Shown here piece after piece: positions 45,221-55,405 of a stretch of DNA of 56,406 nt. The stretch spans positions 1 through 56,406 of the forward strand of contig JANQFQ010000052.1 of NCBI GenBank assembly GCA_028277765.1. The letters are read 5' to 3'. Numbering within the stretch: position 1 is the stretch's first letter; each line of letters begins with the position of its first letter. The notes under the pieces are model-generated. The model had not been told where the DNA came from. It searched no databases and was given only the letters and a program-made list of their open reading frames with translations. This DNA is from Desulfobacterales bacterium (GTDB taxonomy: Bacteria > Desulfobacterota > Desulfobacteria > Desulfobacterales > SURF-7). A program made the translations under genes and the position numbers.

Positions 45221-47300
45221 TGTTCTTTTCTAAAAGCACCTTGCGGCTTAACCGGATTTTTCCATCCCTGGTGATTTCAAGAACTTTGACCTTAACTTTT
45301 TCTCCTTCCTTGATAACATCTGTAACTTTTTTAACATGGTGATGGGCCAGTTGAGAAATGTGACATAGACCATCCAGTCCGGGCATTATCTGAACAAAAG
45401 CACCAAAATCAGTAATTCTTACGACAGTTCCTTCATATACCTCTCCCAACTTTGCTTCAGGGGCCAGTTCCTGGATCCTGTTTATAGCAGCATCCCCTTC
45501 TTCCTGAGAGAGGGCCGAAACTTTGACCAGTCCAGAATCGTCGACTTCGACCCTTGTATTTGTTTCCGTCTGGATTGATCTGATCATTTTTCCGCCTGGG
45601 CCGATAATGTCACGTATTTTTTCCGGATTAATGTTTATTGAAATAACTTTAGGGGCATGTGGTGAAATTTCAGCCCGAGGTTCTTTCAGGGATTCCAGCA
45701 TCTTATCAAGGATATGCAGACGGCCGGTACGCGCCTGTTCCAGCGCTTTTTCCATGATCTCCCTTGATAGTTCCTTTATTTTGATGTCCATTTGAAAAGC
45801 GGTTATCCCTTCCTTTGTCCCAGCTACCTTAAAATCCATGTCTCCAAAATGATCCTCATCTCCAAGGATGTCTGATAGTATAACAACATTGTCTCCATCC
45901 TGGACAAGCCCCATAGCTATCCCGGAAACCGGGGCCTTTATAGGTACACCACCGTCCATGAGCGCCAGTATGCCCGAACATACCGTTCCCATGGATGAAG
46001 AGCCGTTTGATTCCAGAACTTCTGAAACAAGCCTAATAGTATAGTCAAAAGCTTCCTTTTCAGGCAGCACTTTTTCTATGGCCCTTGTTGCCAGTGCACC
46101 ATGCCCTACATCCCTTCGGGATGGTCCTGAAAGACGCTTGGTTTCACCAACCGAGTAAGGAGGGAAATTATAATGGAGCATAAACTTTCTAAATTCCTCG
46201 CCGTTTAATGTCTCCACACGCTGTTCATCCTGGCCGGAACCGAGTGTGAGAACGCCAAGCACTTGTGTTTCCCCGCGTGTAAAAAGCCCGCTGCCATGCG
46301 CCCTTGGCAGATTCCCGGTCTCGCATGTTATCGGTCTTACTTCGTCAAATCTTCTGTCGCCTATCCGTTGTCCCTTTGTCAATATAAACTCTCGGCTGAT
46401 CTTGTTTTTCAAATCACTGAAGATTTCATAAATCTCTTTTTTACGATCCTCATATGCCTCCCCGAGCTTGTCAATCATATCGGTTCTAATTTTTTTTAGC
46501 GCTTTATACCGGGCAAGCTTATCCTTTATGCTCAGCGCCTCCTGTATCAAAGCGGGTCCCATGGATTCGATTTTTGATGCTAGATCACTGTCTTTTTCAG
46601 GGGGATTAAATTCTCTTTTTTCAACCCCTGCGTCATTTTTCAGCTTTTCCTGAAGTTCAATTATCGGCTGCATGGCATCATGTCCAAAAAAGACCGCCTC
46701 AAGCATATCCGCTTCGCTAACAATATCCCCTCCGCCTTCGACCATTACAACGCCTGTTTTTGAGCCAGCCACAATGATATTAATATCGCTCCCTTCGCAC
46801 TCATTTATTGTCGGGTTCGCGATCAGCTGCCCGTTCTTTCGGGCCACGCGAACAGCGGCAATCGGGCCGTCAAAAGGGATGTCTGATATTTCAAGGGCTG
46901 CAGATGCACCGACCATAGCCAGCACGTCAGGATCATTTTCCCGGTCCATTGAAAGGACGGTTCCAATAACCTGAATTTCACTGTTATACCCCTTTGGGAA
47001 AAGCGGCCTGATGGGACGGTCGATCATACGCGCGGTCAATGTCTCTTTTTCACTGGGCCGCCCGATTTCTCGGCGAAAGTAATTTCCCGGTATCCTTCCG
47101 GCTGAGTATATTTTTTCCTGATATTCAACAGAAAGGGGAAGGAAATCAACCTCCCTTTCCTGGTCTGTTGACACTACTGTTACCAACACTATTGTTTCTT
47201 CGCACTGGACCGTAACAGAGCCTGAAGCCTGTTTAGCCACTTTTCCTGTCTGAATAGTTAGTGTTTTATCTCCAACTTTTGCACCATATGTACATTCCAT
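45189..47300 (-). CDS. pnp: Polynucleotide phosphorylase
   Basis: At 703 residues this is full length. It has two RNase PH domains (first: [19 protein letters not shown]; second: [20 protein letters not shown], with catalytic [19 protein letters not shown]). A KH domain follows ([19 protein letters not shown]), then an S1 domain ([20 protein letters not shown]). It degrades RNA 3' to 5' by phosphorolysis. It is preceded by a long hairpin after rpsO, as in E. coli where RNase III and PNPase act on the leader for autocontrol. Confidence 0.97.
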   Translation of the reverse strand: MECTYGAKVGDKTLTIQTGKVAKQASGSVTVQCEETIVLVTVVSTDQEREVDFLPLSVEYQEKIYSAGRIPGNYFRREIGRPSEKETLTARMIDRPIRPLFPKGYNSEIQVIGTVLSMDRENDPDVLAMVGASAALEISDIPFDGPIAAVRVARKNGQLIANPTINECEGSDINIIVAGSKTGVVMVEGGGDIVSEADMLEAVFFGHDAMQPIIELQEKLKNDAGVEKREFNPPEKDSDLASKIESMGPALIQEALSIKDKLARYKALKKIRTDMIDKLGEAYEDRKKEIYEIFSDLKNKISREFILTKGQRIGDRRFDEVRPITCETGNLPRAHGSGLFTRGETQVLGVLTLGSGQDEQRVETLNGEEFRKFMLHYNFPPYSVGETKRLSGPSRRDVGHGALATRAIEKVLPEKEAFDYTIRLVSEVLESNGSSSMGTVCSGILALMDGGVPIKAPVSGIAMGLVQDGDNVVILSDILGDEDHFGDMDFKVAGTKEGITAFQMDIKIKELSREIMEKALEQARTGRLHILDKMLESLKEPRAEISPHAPKVISININPEKIRDIIGPGGKMIRSIQTETNTRVEVDDSGLVKVSALSQEEGDAAINRIQELAPEAKLGEVYEGTVVRITDFGAFVQIMPGLDGLCHISQLAHHHVKKVTDVIKEGEKVKVKVLEITRDGKIRLSRKVLLEKNNGSEHKQNNS

Positions 47301-47380
47301 ATCTATCTCCTAATAAAGGCGGTCCTTAAAACGCGGATACATCAAACCGCCGATGCTATGCTGCCGGTCAATAGAAAGAG

Positions 47381-47438
47381 AAAAGCGCATAGAACACAGT
47401 ATAAAGAAAAACGCTTTATACTCTGTACTCTGCGCCTT
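47381..47438 (-). promoter_or_regulatory. Long hairpin between rpsO and pnp
   Basis: Two arms of about 25 nt (47381-47406 and 47414-47438) pair with only about four mismatches around a 7-nt loop. This near-perfect duplex is a good RNase III-type substrate, and also a possible weak terminator (it is followed by TTTTCTCTTT on the minus strand). The E. coli rpsO-pnp junction has a comparable processing hairpin (known); the function here is inferred. Confidence 0.6.
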
Positions 47439-47452
47439 TCCGTCTTTACTAT

Positions 47453-47722
47453 TTATCTTCTAATTCCAAGAGTCTCTATTATTGACCTGTAGCGATTAAT
47501 ATCCTTGTTTTTTATGTAATTTAAAAGTCTCCGGCGTCTGCCGACCAGTATCAGCAGTCCCCGCCTTGAGTGATGATCCTTTTTATGAACCTGCACATGC
47601 TCTGTGAGGTATGTTATACGCTGGGTCAAAAGCCCTATCTGTACCTCTGGTGATCCTGTGTCGGATTCATGCCGTTTCATCTTCTCTATCAATGTTTGTT
47701 TGTCATTTGCTGTTAAAACCAC
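47453..47722 (-). CDS. rpsO: 30S ribosomal protein S15
   Basis: The 89-residue product matches S15 over its whole length: [38 protein letters not shown] and [14 protein letters not shown]. It binds 16S rRNA helices 20-22 early in 30S assembly. It lies between truB and pnp in the usual order. Confidence 0.98.
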   Translation of the reverse strand: MVLTANDKQTLIEKMKRHESDTGSPEVQIGLLTQRITYLTEHVQVHKKDHHSRRGLLILVGRRRRLLNYIKNKDINRYRSIIETLGIRR

Positions 47723-47785
47723 TTTTTTCTCCTTTATAATAAAATCAGCTTATAATCATACTCTGTCGCATAGAAACAAGCAACA

Positions 47786-48727
47786 TCAATTGTTGAAAAC
47801 ACAGCAATACTTATATTTTCCCACGTCTTTCTGTTGCTTCAGTACAGCTATTAGCCGGTTGTTTTTATCAAGGATCTTTATAAGATCTTTTTGCCGGCGG
47901 CTTCCTCTGTCCAAAGACCGCATGTTCGCAAGCTCCTTGCTGGTAACCTTCCCCCCGTTAAATATTCTCTCAGCCTGAGTTTCATCTGCAACATATCCGG
48001 GTATGTCCCCCAGGGCTGATGCCATATCTATCACCTTTTCCTTCAGGATGCGGTCTGAGGTGATATTTTCAAGCCCATCCAGGGCTGATGCGTCAGCAAC
48101 GTTGAAGCCCCCTGATTCCATCCGCCTCAGTTCCTTGAGATGCCCTCCGCAGCCCAGAGACTTCCCAATATCAGCAGACAGCGTCCTGATGTAAGTTCCA
48201 GCGGAACAGGTTACTTCAAAGCGGATGTCTGGCATATCAATATCAATAATGTTGATATCGTATATTACAATCCGCCTGGGCGGCTTTTGTACCGGTGTTC
48301 CTTTCCTCGCCAGCCGGTATAAGGGAACCCCCTTATGCTTCAAGGCGGAAAAGACCGGCGGCAGCTGATCTGAGGCCCCTTTAAAAGACCTGAATACAGA
48401 ATGGATCCTCTTTTCATCAGCCTGCTGGGAACTGAAAAACACATCACTACTAACTGCGGTTACCTGACCGGTAGCATCAAATGTGTCGGTTTCTACTCCA
48501 AGCCTGAGAACCGCGTCATACGTTTTGTCACTCTTCTGAAAAATTTCCGCCAGCCGCGTAGCCTTATTAATGCAACAAATCATCAATCCTTTGGCAAAAG
48601 GATCCAGGGTCCCGGTATGTCCCGCTTTTTTTGCCCTGAAACGTTTTTTTATTCTCCTTACCACTTCCGCGGATGTTATTCCCGCGGGCTTATCAACAAG
48701 AATTATCCCGTTAAGATCATGCAGCAT
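47786..48727 (-). CDS. truB: tRNA pseudouridine-55 synthase
   Basis: The start ATG at 48727 gives MLHDLNGIILVDKPAG, which fits the family better than an upstream TTG at 48742. The ~313-residue product has KAGHTGTLDPFAKGLM with the catalytic aspartate, YDAVLRLGVETDTFDATG, and the C-terminal PUA-like extension. It modifies U55 in the T-loop of tRNAs. It lies 16 nt after nrnA. Confidence 0.95.
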   Translation of the reverse strand: MLHDLNGIILVDKPAGITSAEVVRRIKKRFRAKKAGHTGTLDPFAKGLMICCINKATRLAEIFQKSDKTYDAVLRLGVETDTFDATGQVTAVSSDVFFSSQQADEKRIHSVFRSFKGASDQLPPVFSALKHKGVPLYRLARKGTPVQKPPRRIVIYDINIIDIDMPDIRFEVTCSAGTYIRTLSADIGKSLGCGGHLKELRRMESGGFNVADASALDGLENITSDRILKEKVIDMASALGDIPGYVADETQAERIFNGGKVTSKELANMRSLDRGSRRQKDLIKILDKNNRLIAVLKQQKDVGKYKYCCVFNN

Positions 48728-48743
48728 ACAGATAACCGCCAAG

Positions 48744-49736
48744 CTACAGATTTTCCGCCAGGCTTAGAATCTCTTTCTTGAGATCAAAAATGTCTGATTC
48801 AATATCAAATCCTGCGGCATTGGGGTGGCCACCTCCGTTAAAAATTGCGGCAATCTGAGCCACATCCACCGTTCCGTCAGAACGGAGGCTTATATGGTAG
48901 TGTTTGTCACCGTTCCTTTTGTCTTCAGCAGTCTTTTTCTTGTGGCCATTTGTCGGATATTCCTGTATTAGAACCGCCACCTTAATGCTCTCAATGTTCT
49001 TCGCATAATTTATCAGGCCATCTATGTCTTCATGTCGTGTTTCTGACTTGTGGAGCATGCTCTCTGTCACGGTCATTATGGATAATTTTCCATTTTTTGA
49101 AATTTCAATGGAATCCAAGGCCAAATTCAATAGTTTGAGTCTACTCAAAGAATATGTGCCGTAAACATTTTCAGCAACAACCGATGGATCAACACCGTAT
49201 GAGACCATTTCTCCGCAAATACCAAAAGAATCCCTGTTTGTATTGGGAAACCTGAATGATCCTGTGTCTGTCAGGATTCCCGTATATATGGCAAACGCTA
49301 TCTCCCTGGTGATATGAATCCCCATTGCTTCAATCAGGCGATAAATAATCGCCGCGGTCGCGCAGGAATTGTTATCCACAAGCTGCAGGCTTCCAAACTT
49401 ATTGTTTGTCACGTGGTGATCGATATTAATGATCTCCGGTATCCTGCTTATTGCTTCTGCTGCGTCTCCAACCCTTTCTATGGTTCCACAGTCAAGGATG
49501 ACAGCGGTTTCATAACTGGCTATCTTACCGGTATGATGACCCACCCGCTCAATTGATGGGAGAAAACGGTAAATAGCAGGCGTAGGACTTTCACAATACA
49601 GCTTTACATCAATGCCTGTCTCTTTTAAAGCTAGGCCAAAAGCTATCAGGGAGCCCAAGGCGTCTCCATCGGGTTCAACATGTGTTGCAGCCAGAATCCT
49701 CTTGCTTTTCTTTAGGTGTTTGATTACTTCTCTCAT
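48744..49736 (-). CDS. nrnA: DHH-family phosphoesterase (nanoRNase/pAp phosphatase)
   Basis: The 330-residue product has the DHH/DHHA1 layout: ATHVEPDGDALGS, AVILDCGTIERVG, IINIDHHVTNNKFG, and the C-terminal GGGHPNAAGFDIES. It degrades 2-5 nt RNAs and dephosphorylates pAp. The start MREVIKHLKK overlaps the end of rbfA by about 62 nt; shorter starts would cut into the first strand, so the overlap appears real. Confidence 0.92.
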   Translation of the reverse strand: MREVIKHLKKSKRILAATHVEPDGDALGSLIAFGLALKETGIDVKLYCESPTPAIYRFLPSIERVGHHTGKIASYETAVILDCGTIERVGDAAEAISRIPEIINIDHHVTNNKFGSLQLVDNNSCATAAIIYRLIEAMGIHITREIAFAIYTGILTDTGSFRFPNTNRDSFGICGEMVSYGVDPSVVAENVYGTYSLSRLKLLNLALDSIEISKNGKLSIMTVTESMLHKSETRHEDIDGLINYAKNIESIKVAVLIQEYPTNGHKKKTAEDKRNGDKHYHISLRSDGTVDVAQIAAIFNGGGHPNAAGFDIESDIFDLKKEILSLAENL

Positions 49737-50097
49737 CGCACTTCTCTAAATTTTTCAATATTGTATCTATACGTGAACCATAATCAAACGATTCATCGTA
49801 ATAAAATTCAAGATCCGGCATATACCTTAATCCAAGGCTGTCTGCAAGTCTTCGTTTAATAAAACCAAGAGCGCTTTTAAAGCCCTTGACTGTATCATCT
49901 CTCTTTTTGCGGACATTTTCTCCAGGAGCAACGGATGACGTAAAATAAATTCTTGCAATTCTTAAATCCTGCGTCATTTTCACGCCAGTAATTAATGTCA
50001 TCTCAAGTCGGGGATCTTTAATCCCTTTTTTTAAAAGGTCCGAAAGACTCTTCTGTATCAGCCCGCTGACCCTTTCCGCCCTGGAACCCTGTCTCAT
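49675..50097 (-). CDS. rbfA: Ribosome-binding factor A
   Basis: The 140-residue product fits RbfA: RAERVSGLIQKSLSDLLKKG, DPRLEMTLITGVKMTQDLRI, ARIYFTS and LRYMPDLEFYYDESFDYGSR. It assists late 30S maturation. Its C-terminal ~20 residues are hydrophilic and overlap nrnA. Its start overlaps the stop of the DUF503 gene (4 nt). Confidence 0.95.
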   Translation of the reverse strand: MRQGSRAERVSGLIQKSLSDLLKKGIKDPRLEMTLITGVKMTQDLRIARIYFTSSVAPGENVRKKRDDTVKGFKSALGFIKRRLADSLGLRYMPDLEFYYDESFDYGSRIDTILKNLEKCDERSNQTPKEKQEDSGCNTC

Positions 50098-50381
50098 AAA
50101 CTGATTATCTCCATATCTGTTTCAATTATTTCAGCAAGCCCAAGCGACTCAGCCATGTTTAATAACTTGTCAACTTTTGAGTTTACCATCCTGGTATCAT
50201 TTCCGGCAATTGCAAAACCGATCTCAGCTTTTGTATAGATATCATTCGAACCGACTTCAGCGACCGAAGCGTTAAATCTGTTGCGCAACCTGTTGATAAT
50301 CGCTTTGACTATTTTTCGTTTGGCTTTCAAGCTGCGGCAGCCATGCAGCCTAAACGTTATCATTCCGCTTCCTATAATCAC
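50094..50381 (-). CDS. DUF503 (YlxP-like) protein
   Basis: I chose a GTG start at 50381 with GGAG 9-12 nt upstream. It gives VIIGSGMITFRLHGCRSLKA, like the start of DUF503 proteins, and a normal length of ~95 residues. A start at 50429 would add 16 residues and overlap infB. The core SLKAKRKIVKAIINRLRNRF and AEVGSNDIYTKAEIGFAIAG is recognisable. It sits between infB and rbfA, as in many bacteria; the molecular role is not established. Confidence 0.88.
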   Translation of the reverse strand: MIIGSGMITFRLHGCRSLKAKRKIVKAIINRLRNRFNASVAEVGSNDIYTKAEIGFAIAGNDTRMVNSKVDKLLNMAESLGLAEIIETDMEIISL

Positions 50382-50421
50382 CTTAACCTGCTCCAAGCCT
50401 TTGCATCCAAATTTTACGTCT

Positions 50422-53067
50422 CTAATCAAGTACCGGCTTAATCTCTTCCAGGTTGTAGCATTCGATCACGTCTCCGACTTTGATATCATTATAATTTTCA
50501 ATCCCTATGCCGCACTCAAATCCAGACATCACCTCTTTTGCATCATCTTTAAAACGCCGCAGGGAACCTACCTTCCCTTCATACGTAACTACGCCATCCC
50601 TGACAAGCCGCGCCAGTCCGCCCCTTTCGACTTTTCCGTCAAGAACATAAGAACCGGCTATAGAACCTTTCTTCGGAATAACAAATACTTCCCTAACTTC
50701 GGCCCGACCGAGAATCTGTTCTTTAAACGTTGATTTCATCATACCAACCATAGCGTCTTTAATATCTTTAATGACGTTGTAAATAACATCATAAAAACGC
50801 ATATCCACATTTTCTTCATCTGCGAGATCCTGTACTTTAGCACCGGGGCGTACATTAAAACCTATAATAATCGCTTCAGAAACAGCTGCAAGAGAAACGT
50901 CTGATTCGTGAACGGTTCCGGTGGCAGAATGAACAATATTAATTTTCACCTCACCTCCGGAAAGCTTGTTAAGGGAATCCTTAAGCGCTTCAATGGAACC
51001 ATGAACATCCGCCTTGATGATAACATTCAGATCCTTTACTTCTCCTTCTTCCATTTTTTCAAAAAGACCCTCCAGGCTCATCCTGCTGGACCGGGCAAGA
51101 TCTTTTGAGCGCTGCTTCTGCCCCCTGTGAAGACTTACCTGTTTGGCCACTTTATCATCATCCACAGCAATCAGCTCATCACCTGCATCAGGTACACCGT
51201 CTAACCCGAGGACCTCTACAGGAATAGATGGACCGGCTGAATCCACCTGTATCCCTCTGTCATTTATCAGTGCACGTATTTTCCCGTAATAAATACCACA
51301 AACCGCTGATTCTCCTGTTTTCAGCGTCCCTTGCTGCACAAGAACTGTTGCCACAGGCCCCCTTCCTGTATCCAGCCGTGCCTCTACAACATGTCCCGTA
51401 GCTCTCTTTGACGGGTTTGCTTTAAGTTCAAGAATTTCCGCTTGCAGAAGAATCATATCAAGCAGGTTTTCAATACCTTTATTCTGCTTTGCTGAAACTT
51501 CAGTAAAAATGGTGTCACCCCCCCAGTCTTCAGAGACAATCCCGTGTTCAGAGAGTTCTCGCTTTACACGATCCGTGTCGGATTCTTCCTTGTCAATCTT
51601 GTTTATGGCAACGATTATCGGTACTTCAGCTGATTTGGAATGGTTAATCGCCTCTATCGTCTGGGGCATGACACCGTCATCAGCTGCCACAACAAGTACA
51701 ACCACATCCGTTATCTGCGCGCCACGAGATCGCATGGAGGTAAAGGCTTCGTGGCCGGGTGTATCCAGAAAAACGATCCTGCCCCGTTCTGTTTTTACAT
51801 TATAGGCACCAATATGCTGGGTGATACCCCCTGCCTCTGTATCTGTAACATTTGTTTGCCGTATAACATCGAGAAGAGATGTCTTGCCATGATCAACGTG
51901 CCCCATAATCGTAACAACAGGAGGTCTTTCTTCCACCTGGTCTGGTTCGTCTTCTTTTGCGGTTAGCAGTTCGGTCTCTTCAAACGTCGCTTTTTCAAGC
52001 TCATACTCAAATTCCGATGCAACAAGGACAGCTGTATCAAAATCTATGGTCTGGTTTACAGTTGCCATAACCCCCATACCCATCAATTTTTGAATGATTT
52101 CACCGGCTTTAATACCCATCCGTTTAGCAAGGTCTGAAAGTACAATAGTATCATCAATCTTAACTCGCCTCTTAATCGCCTTGGGCATTGTAATCTGGGT
52201 CTTCTCTCCCTTAAAGACTGCTGCTTTTTTAGCGCCTTTACGGGACTTACGTCCCCGTACCCGTACCTCATCATAAAGCGCTTTCCCTTCTATTATTTCT
52301 TTCCGCCTAAAAGACGTCTTTTTCTTAAACGTTTTATGACCCTCTTCATACTCTTCCCATTCTTTTTTAGCGGATTCCCCCTTTTTCTTCTTTTTTTTCT
52401 TTTTAAATCTCTTTTTTTCTTTTTTTTCAGCCTCTTCTGGAGGGATAGCTGCTTCCTCAGAAACCGCTGCTGTTTCCGGTTCTTCTTCAACAATTTCGGG
52501 TAGCTTAATAATTTTAGCGGCTGTTTTTTTCTTTTTCTGTTTTTTCTTTACCGCTTTCTTTTTCTCTTTTTTTGCGGGTTCCCTTTTTTTCGGTTTCTTT
52601 TTTACCTCTTCAGCGACATCCTTTTCTTCTGAGATTTCTTCGGCTGCCTCTTTAGCCTTTTTCTTCTTAGCCACTTTTTTAGCGGTTTTCTTCTTTTTAA
52701 CGCTCTTCTTCTTCGGTTTTTTCTTTTCCAGCTTTTGCGCTTCTTTCAGCTCTTCAGTGTCTTCAACCTTTTTATCTTCTTCTGGGATTTCCTTTTCTTC
52801 AGCTTTCTCAACCTTTTCCTTCACGGCCTTAGGTTTTACTACCTTTTTCCGTCGCCTGATGACAGTCGGTTTAATCCGTTTCACTTCTATCTTAGAGGCT
52901 TCTTTGCTTCCATGGCGGAGCCCTGCTTTAATCTTCTCAGCCGTCTCGTCATCCAGAGAACTCAGGTGGCTTTTGACATCAATATCCATCTCCTTGATTT
53001 TATCAATGAGTTCTTTGTTCTCCAGGCTAAGCTGTCTAGCAAGTTCAAACACTCTAAGTTTTGCCAT
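50422..53067 (-). CDS. infB: Translation initiation factor IF-2
   Basis: The ATG at 53067 has AGGGGGA upstream. At 881 residues it has an N-terminal IF2_N module ([18 protein letters not shown]). A very lysine/glutamate-rich linker (~60-270) follows, then a second IF2_N motif ([20 protein letters not shown]). The GTPase domain has G1 [10 protein letters not shown]3 DTPGHEAF and G4 NKID, and domains II-IV follow. It brings initiator tRNA to the 30S subunit. The repetitive AAG/GAA-rich linker is normal for the family and explains long spurious frames on both strands. Confidence 0.97.
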   Translation of the reverse strand: MAKLRVFELARQLSLENKELIDKIKEMDIDVKSHLSSLDDETAEKIKAGLRHGSKEASKIEVKRIKPTVIRRRKKVVKPKAVKEKVEKAEEKEIPEEDKKVEDTEELKEAQKLEKKKPKKKSVKKKKTAKKVAKKKKAKEAAEEISEEKDVAEEVKKKPKKREPAKKEKKKAVKKKQKKKKTAAKIIKLPEIVEEEPETAAVSEEAAIPPEEAEKKEKKRFKKKKKKKKGESAKKEWEEYEEGHKTFKKKTSFRRKEIIEGKALYDEVRVRGRKSRKGAKKAAVFKGEKTQITMPKAIKRRVKIDDTIVLSDLAKRMGIKAGEIIQKLMGMGVMATVNQTIDFDTAVLVASEFEYELEKATFEETELLTAKEDEPDQVEERPPVVTIMGHVDHGKTSLLDVIRQTNVTDTEAGGITQHIGAYNVKTERGRIVFLDTPGHEAFTSMRSRGAQITDVVVLVVAADDGVMPQTIEAINHSKSAEVPIIVAINKIDKEESDTDRVKRELSEHGIVSEDWGGDTIFTEVSAKQNKGIENLLDMILLQAEILELKANPSKRATGHVVEARLDTGRGPVATVLVQQGTLKTGESAVCGIYYGKIRALINDRGIQVDSAGPSIPVEVLGLDGVPDAGDELIAVDDDKVAKQVSLHRGQKQRSKDLARSSRMSLEGLFEKMEEGEVKDLNVIIKADVHGSIEALKDSLNKLSGGEVKINIVHSATGTVHESDVSLAAVSEAIIIGFNVRPGAKVQDLADEENVDMRFYDVIYNVIKDIKDAMVGMMKSTFKEQILGRAEVREVFVIPKKGSIAGSYVLDGKVERGGLARLVRDGVVTYEGKVGSLRRFKDDAKEVMSGFECGIGIENYNDIKVGDVIECYNLEEIKPVLD

Positions 53068-53136
53068 CAAATCCCCCTAAGATCTAAAACTAAATTGTTA
53101 ATCCTTAACAAACACAATTCTCCTGTTTAGTACCAC

Positions 53137-54570
53137 CTATTCCTGTGGTGCTTGGTCAGTGATGTCTTCTTCGTCGGACGATTCTTCTGGCGCTACCTGT
53201 TTCTCATTGTCTTCTGAAAGCGTTTCAGTCTCATCGTCTTTTGACTTCTCTGTTTCTTTCTCTTCTTGTTTTTCCTGGCTTGATTCTTCCTCTGCTATCG
53301 TTTCTTCTGACTTTGCTGCCGCCGCTTCTTCGGCTGCGATTACAGCACTACGCGCATTTTCAATTAGCGTCTGCGCCTTTTTTTCACCGATCCCTTTTAG
53401 CTGAACAAGGTCTTCCTTCGAGGCATAAGCCAGCTCCTCAACAGAGATAAACCCAAGGTCATACAAAGCGTCCGCAATACTAATGCTTATCCCCGGAACG
53501 TTCATCAGAGATTCATATCCTTCTTTAAGTGTCTGGCTATATATCGAGTCGCTCTTTACATCAAGCTCCCAACCGGTAAGCTTTGAAGCGAGCCGAACAT
53601 TCTGTCCCCGCTTCCCGATAGCTACCGAGAGAAACTCGTCTGGAACAATGACCTCCATTGCATTGTTTTCTTCATCAATAATCACCTTCGCTATTTCAGC
53701 AGGCTGTAGTGAATTGCAGATAAATTTCGCTATATCGATATGCCATGGAATAATATCTATCTTTTCTCCCCTAAGTTCCTGCACAACATTCTGGACACGG
53801 CTTCCCTTAACACCGACACATGCCCCGACCGGATCAATCTCAGGATCACTTGAGCTTACCGCTATTTTTGCGCGATTGCCTGGTTCGCGGGCGGCACAGA
53901 CGATTTTTACGATACCCTCGCTGATCTCAGGAACTTCTGTAATAAAGAGATTTATGAGAAAATCAGGATGAGCTCTTGTAAGCACAATCTGGGGGCCGGG
54001 AGAATCCTTGTGAACGGTCAGGATGTTGGCCCTGATCCGGTCTCCACGCCTGTATGATTCCCGTGGAATCTGTTCTCTGGCAGGGAGTATGGCCTCGGCA
54101 TTCCCAAGATTAACAATGATATTACCTCGGTCCATTCGCTGGACAATACCGTTAACGATTTCATTCTCTCTATTGGCAAAGCGGGAGTAGACAACCTCTT
54201 TCTCCGCGTCTTTCATTTTCTGTATGATTACCTGCTTAGCTGACTGAGCGGCTATCCGGCCAAAAGTTGTCGTATCCATTTTTGTGCCCAGGCTATCACC
54301 AATCTCACAGTCAGGATCAAGCTCCCGTCCCTCCTCCAGTGTAATCTGCAGATCCGGTTCAGTGATCTCTTCTACAACATCCTTGAACTGAAAGACTTCT
54401 ATCTCGCCGGTCTCTTCATCATACTGAGCGTCTATATCGACATTACTTCCATATTTTTTTCTGGCAGCCGACTTAAGCGCTTCTTCAAGCGTCTTTACAA
54501 GGACCGATGGTTCAATCCCCTTGTCCCTGCTCACCTGCTCTATAACTCTCTTTATATCTGACATTAACAT
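53137..54570 (-). CDS. nusA: Transcription termination/antitermination factor NusA
   Basis: The 477-residue product has the NusA N-terminal domain (VIEQVSRDKGIEPSVLVKTL), S1 (VNGIVQRMDRGNIIVNLG) and KH domains (PVGACVGVKGSRVQNVVQEL and VAIGKRGQNVRLASKLTGW). One helix-hairpin-helix follows (VPGISIADALYDLG, LKGIGEKKAQTLIENAR), then an acidic Glu/Ser-rich tail. The first ATG has GGAG at better spacing; a second ATG at 54564 overlaps the rimP stop as TAATG. Confidence 0.96.
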   Translation of the reverse strand: MLMSDIKRVIEQVSRDKGIEPSVLVKTLEEALKSAARKKYGSNVDIDAQYDEETGEIEVFQFKDVVEEITEPDLQITLEEGRELDPDCEIGDSLGTKMDTTTFGRIAAQSAKQVIIQKMKDAEKEVVYSRFANRENEIVNGIVQRMDRGNIIVNLGNAEAILPAREQIPRESYRRGDRIRANILTVHKDSPGPQIVLTRAHPDFLINLFITEVPEISEGIVKIVCAAREPGNRAKIAVSSSDPEIDPVGACVGVKGSRVQNVVQELRGEKIDIIPWHIDIAKFICNSLQPAEIAKVIIDEENNAMEVIVPDEFLSVAIGKRGQNVRLASKLTGWELDVKSDSIYSQTLKEGYESLMNVPGISISIADALYDLGFISVEELAYASKEDLVQLKGIGEKKAQTLIENARSAVIAAEEAAAAKSEETIAEEESSQEKQEEKETEKSKDDETETLSEDNEKQVAPEESSDEEDITDQAPQE

Positions 54571-55115
54571 CGGCTATCTCCGTTATAGTTAATTAGATGC
54601 GCCTTTATTATCCAGCCATAAGGTATGTCTGCTGTTTTATCCTCTAATTTCAGTTTAACACAATCTTCAGTCATTCCCTGTAACATACCTCTAAAATTCT
54701 TCTGACCGTCAACAGGCTTTTCTGTTTTAATTCTAGCCTCAAACCCCTTGAACCTAACAAAATCTTCCTTTTTCCCCAAAGGGCGGTCAGTGCCTGGCGA
54801 AGACACCTCAAGCCTGTATCGAACATCTTCTTCCATTTCCACGTCAAGAATGTCACCCATCTGACGGCTTATGTACACACAATCATCCAGAGTAACTCCT
54901 CCGGGTTTGTCCATGAAAATACGCAACACTCTTCCACTTTTTTCCCGAAGGTATTCTAAATGTACAAGCTCCATTCCCTCAGATTCAAGGAGCGTTTCAG
55001 CGATACGCCTAACCTGTATAATAAAACTGTTTTCTGTTGCGCGGGACACATGCTTTTCTGCATAATCCCTCTTTTTTTTTTCCGCTGAAATGTTATTCTT
55101 TCTCTTTTTTTTCAA
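54564..55115 (-). CDS. rimP: Ribosome maturation factor RimP
   Basis: The 183-residue product has a basic N-terminal extension of ~30 residues and then the RimP core: GMELVHLEYLREKSGRVLRI, MDKPGGVTLDDCVYISRQMG and YRLEVSSPGTDRPLGKKEDF. It aids 30S assembly. It is the first protein gene of the operon, preceded by the tRNA-Gly gene and its terminator. Confidence 0.94.
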   Translation of the reverse strand: MKKKRKNNISAEKKKRDYAEKHVSRATENSFIIQVRRIAETLLESEGMELVHLEYLREKSGRVLRIFMDKPGGVTLDDCVYISRQMGDILDVEMEEDVRYRLEVSSPGTDRPLGKKEDFVRFKGFEARIKTEKPVDGQKNFRGMLQGMTEDCVKLKLEDKTADIPYGWIIKAHLINYNGDSRC

Positions 55116-55145
55116 CTGTTTCTTTTCTTAACCGCCCAAAAATAC

Positions 55146-55170
55146 AAAAAACGGGCATTTGCCCGTTTTT
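55146..55170 (-). terminator. Terminator between tRNA-Gly and rimP
   Basis: AAAAACGGGCA pairs with TGCCCGTTTTT around a 2-nt loop, with T-runs in either direction. It lies downstream of the tRNA on the minus strand. Confidence 0.75.
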
Positions 55171-55305
55171 CAACTCACCAGGTAGACTTTTATAAACGCA
55201 ACTTGAAAACTAAGTGTTCATGACCACGACCTTAATTAATAAATTAACGGCACAAGAACAAAGCGCTACCATTGCCAAACCTTTAATGAAAAAGGCAAAC
55301 TATTC

Positions 55306-55381
55306 TGGAGCGGGCAACGAGACTCGGACTCGCGACACCAAGCTTGGGAAGCTTGTACTCTACCAACTGAGCTATGCCCGC
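55306..55381 (-). tRNA. tRNA-Gly (anticodon CCC)
   Basis: A complete cloverleaf reads on the minus strand: acceptor GCGGGCA/TGCCCGC, D arm GCTC-AGTTGGTA-GAGT, anticodon stem CAAGC/GCTTG with loop TTCCCAA, T arm GCGAG/CTCGT, discriminator T and encoded CCA (55308-55306). A GTTATAC (-10-like) lies just upstream at 55397-55391, but no good -35 follows, perhaps because the sequence changes there. Confidence 0.95.
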
Positions 55382-55405
55382 TTTCAAAACGTATAACATT
55401 TATGA

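Noticed and set aside
52293..52800. Lys/Glu-rich repetitive frames on both strands
   Set aside because: They are shadows of the normal low-complexity linker of IF-2.
55306..55381. tRNA-Gly as attachment site for the 55406-56406 sequence
   Set aside because: Integrases usually use the 3' end of the tRNA, but the foreign-looking DNA lies on the 5' side, and no tRNA fragment repeat or integrase is seen there.
55214..55396. 60-residue frame across the tRNA
   Set aside because: Most of it is the antisense of the tRNA-Gly gene.
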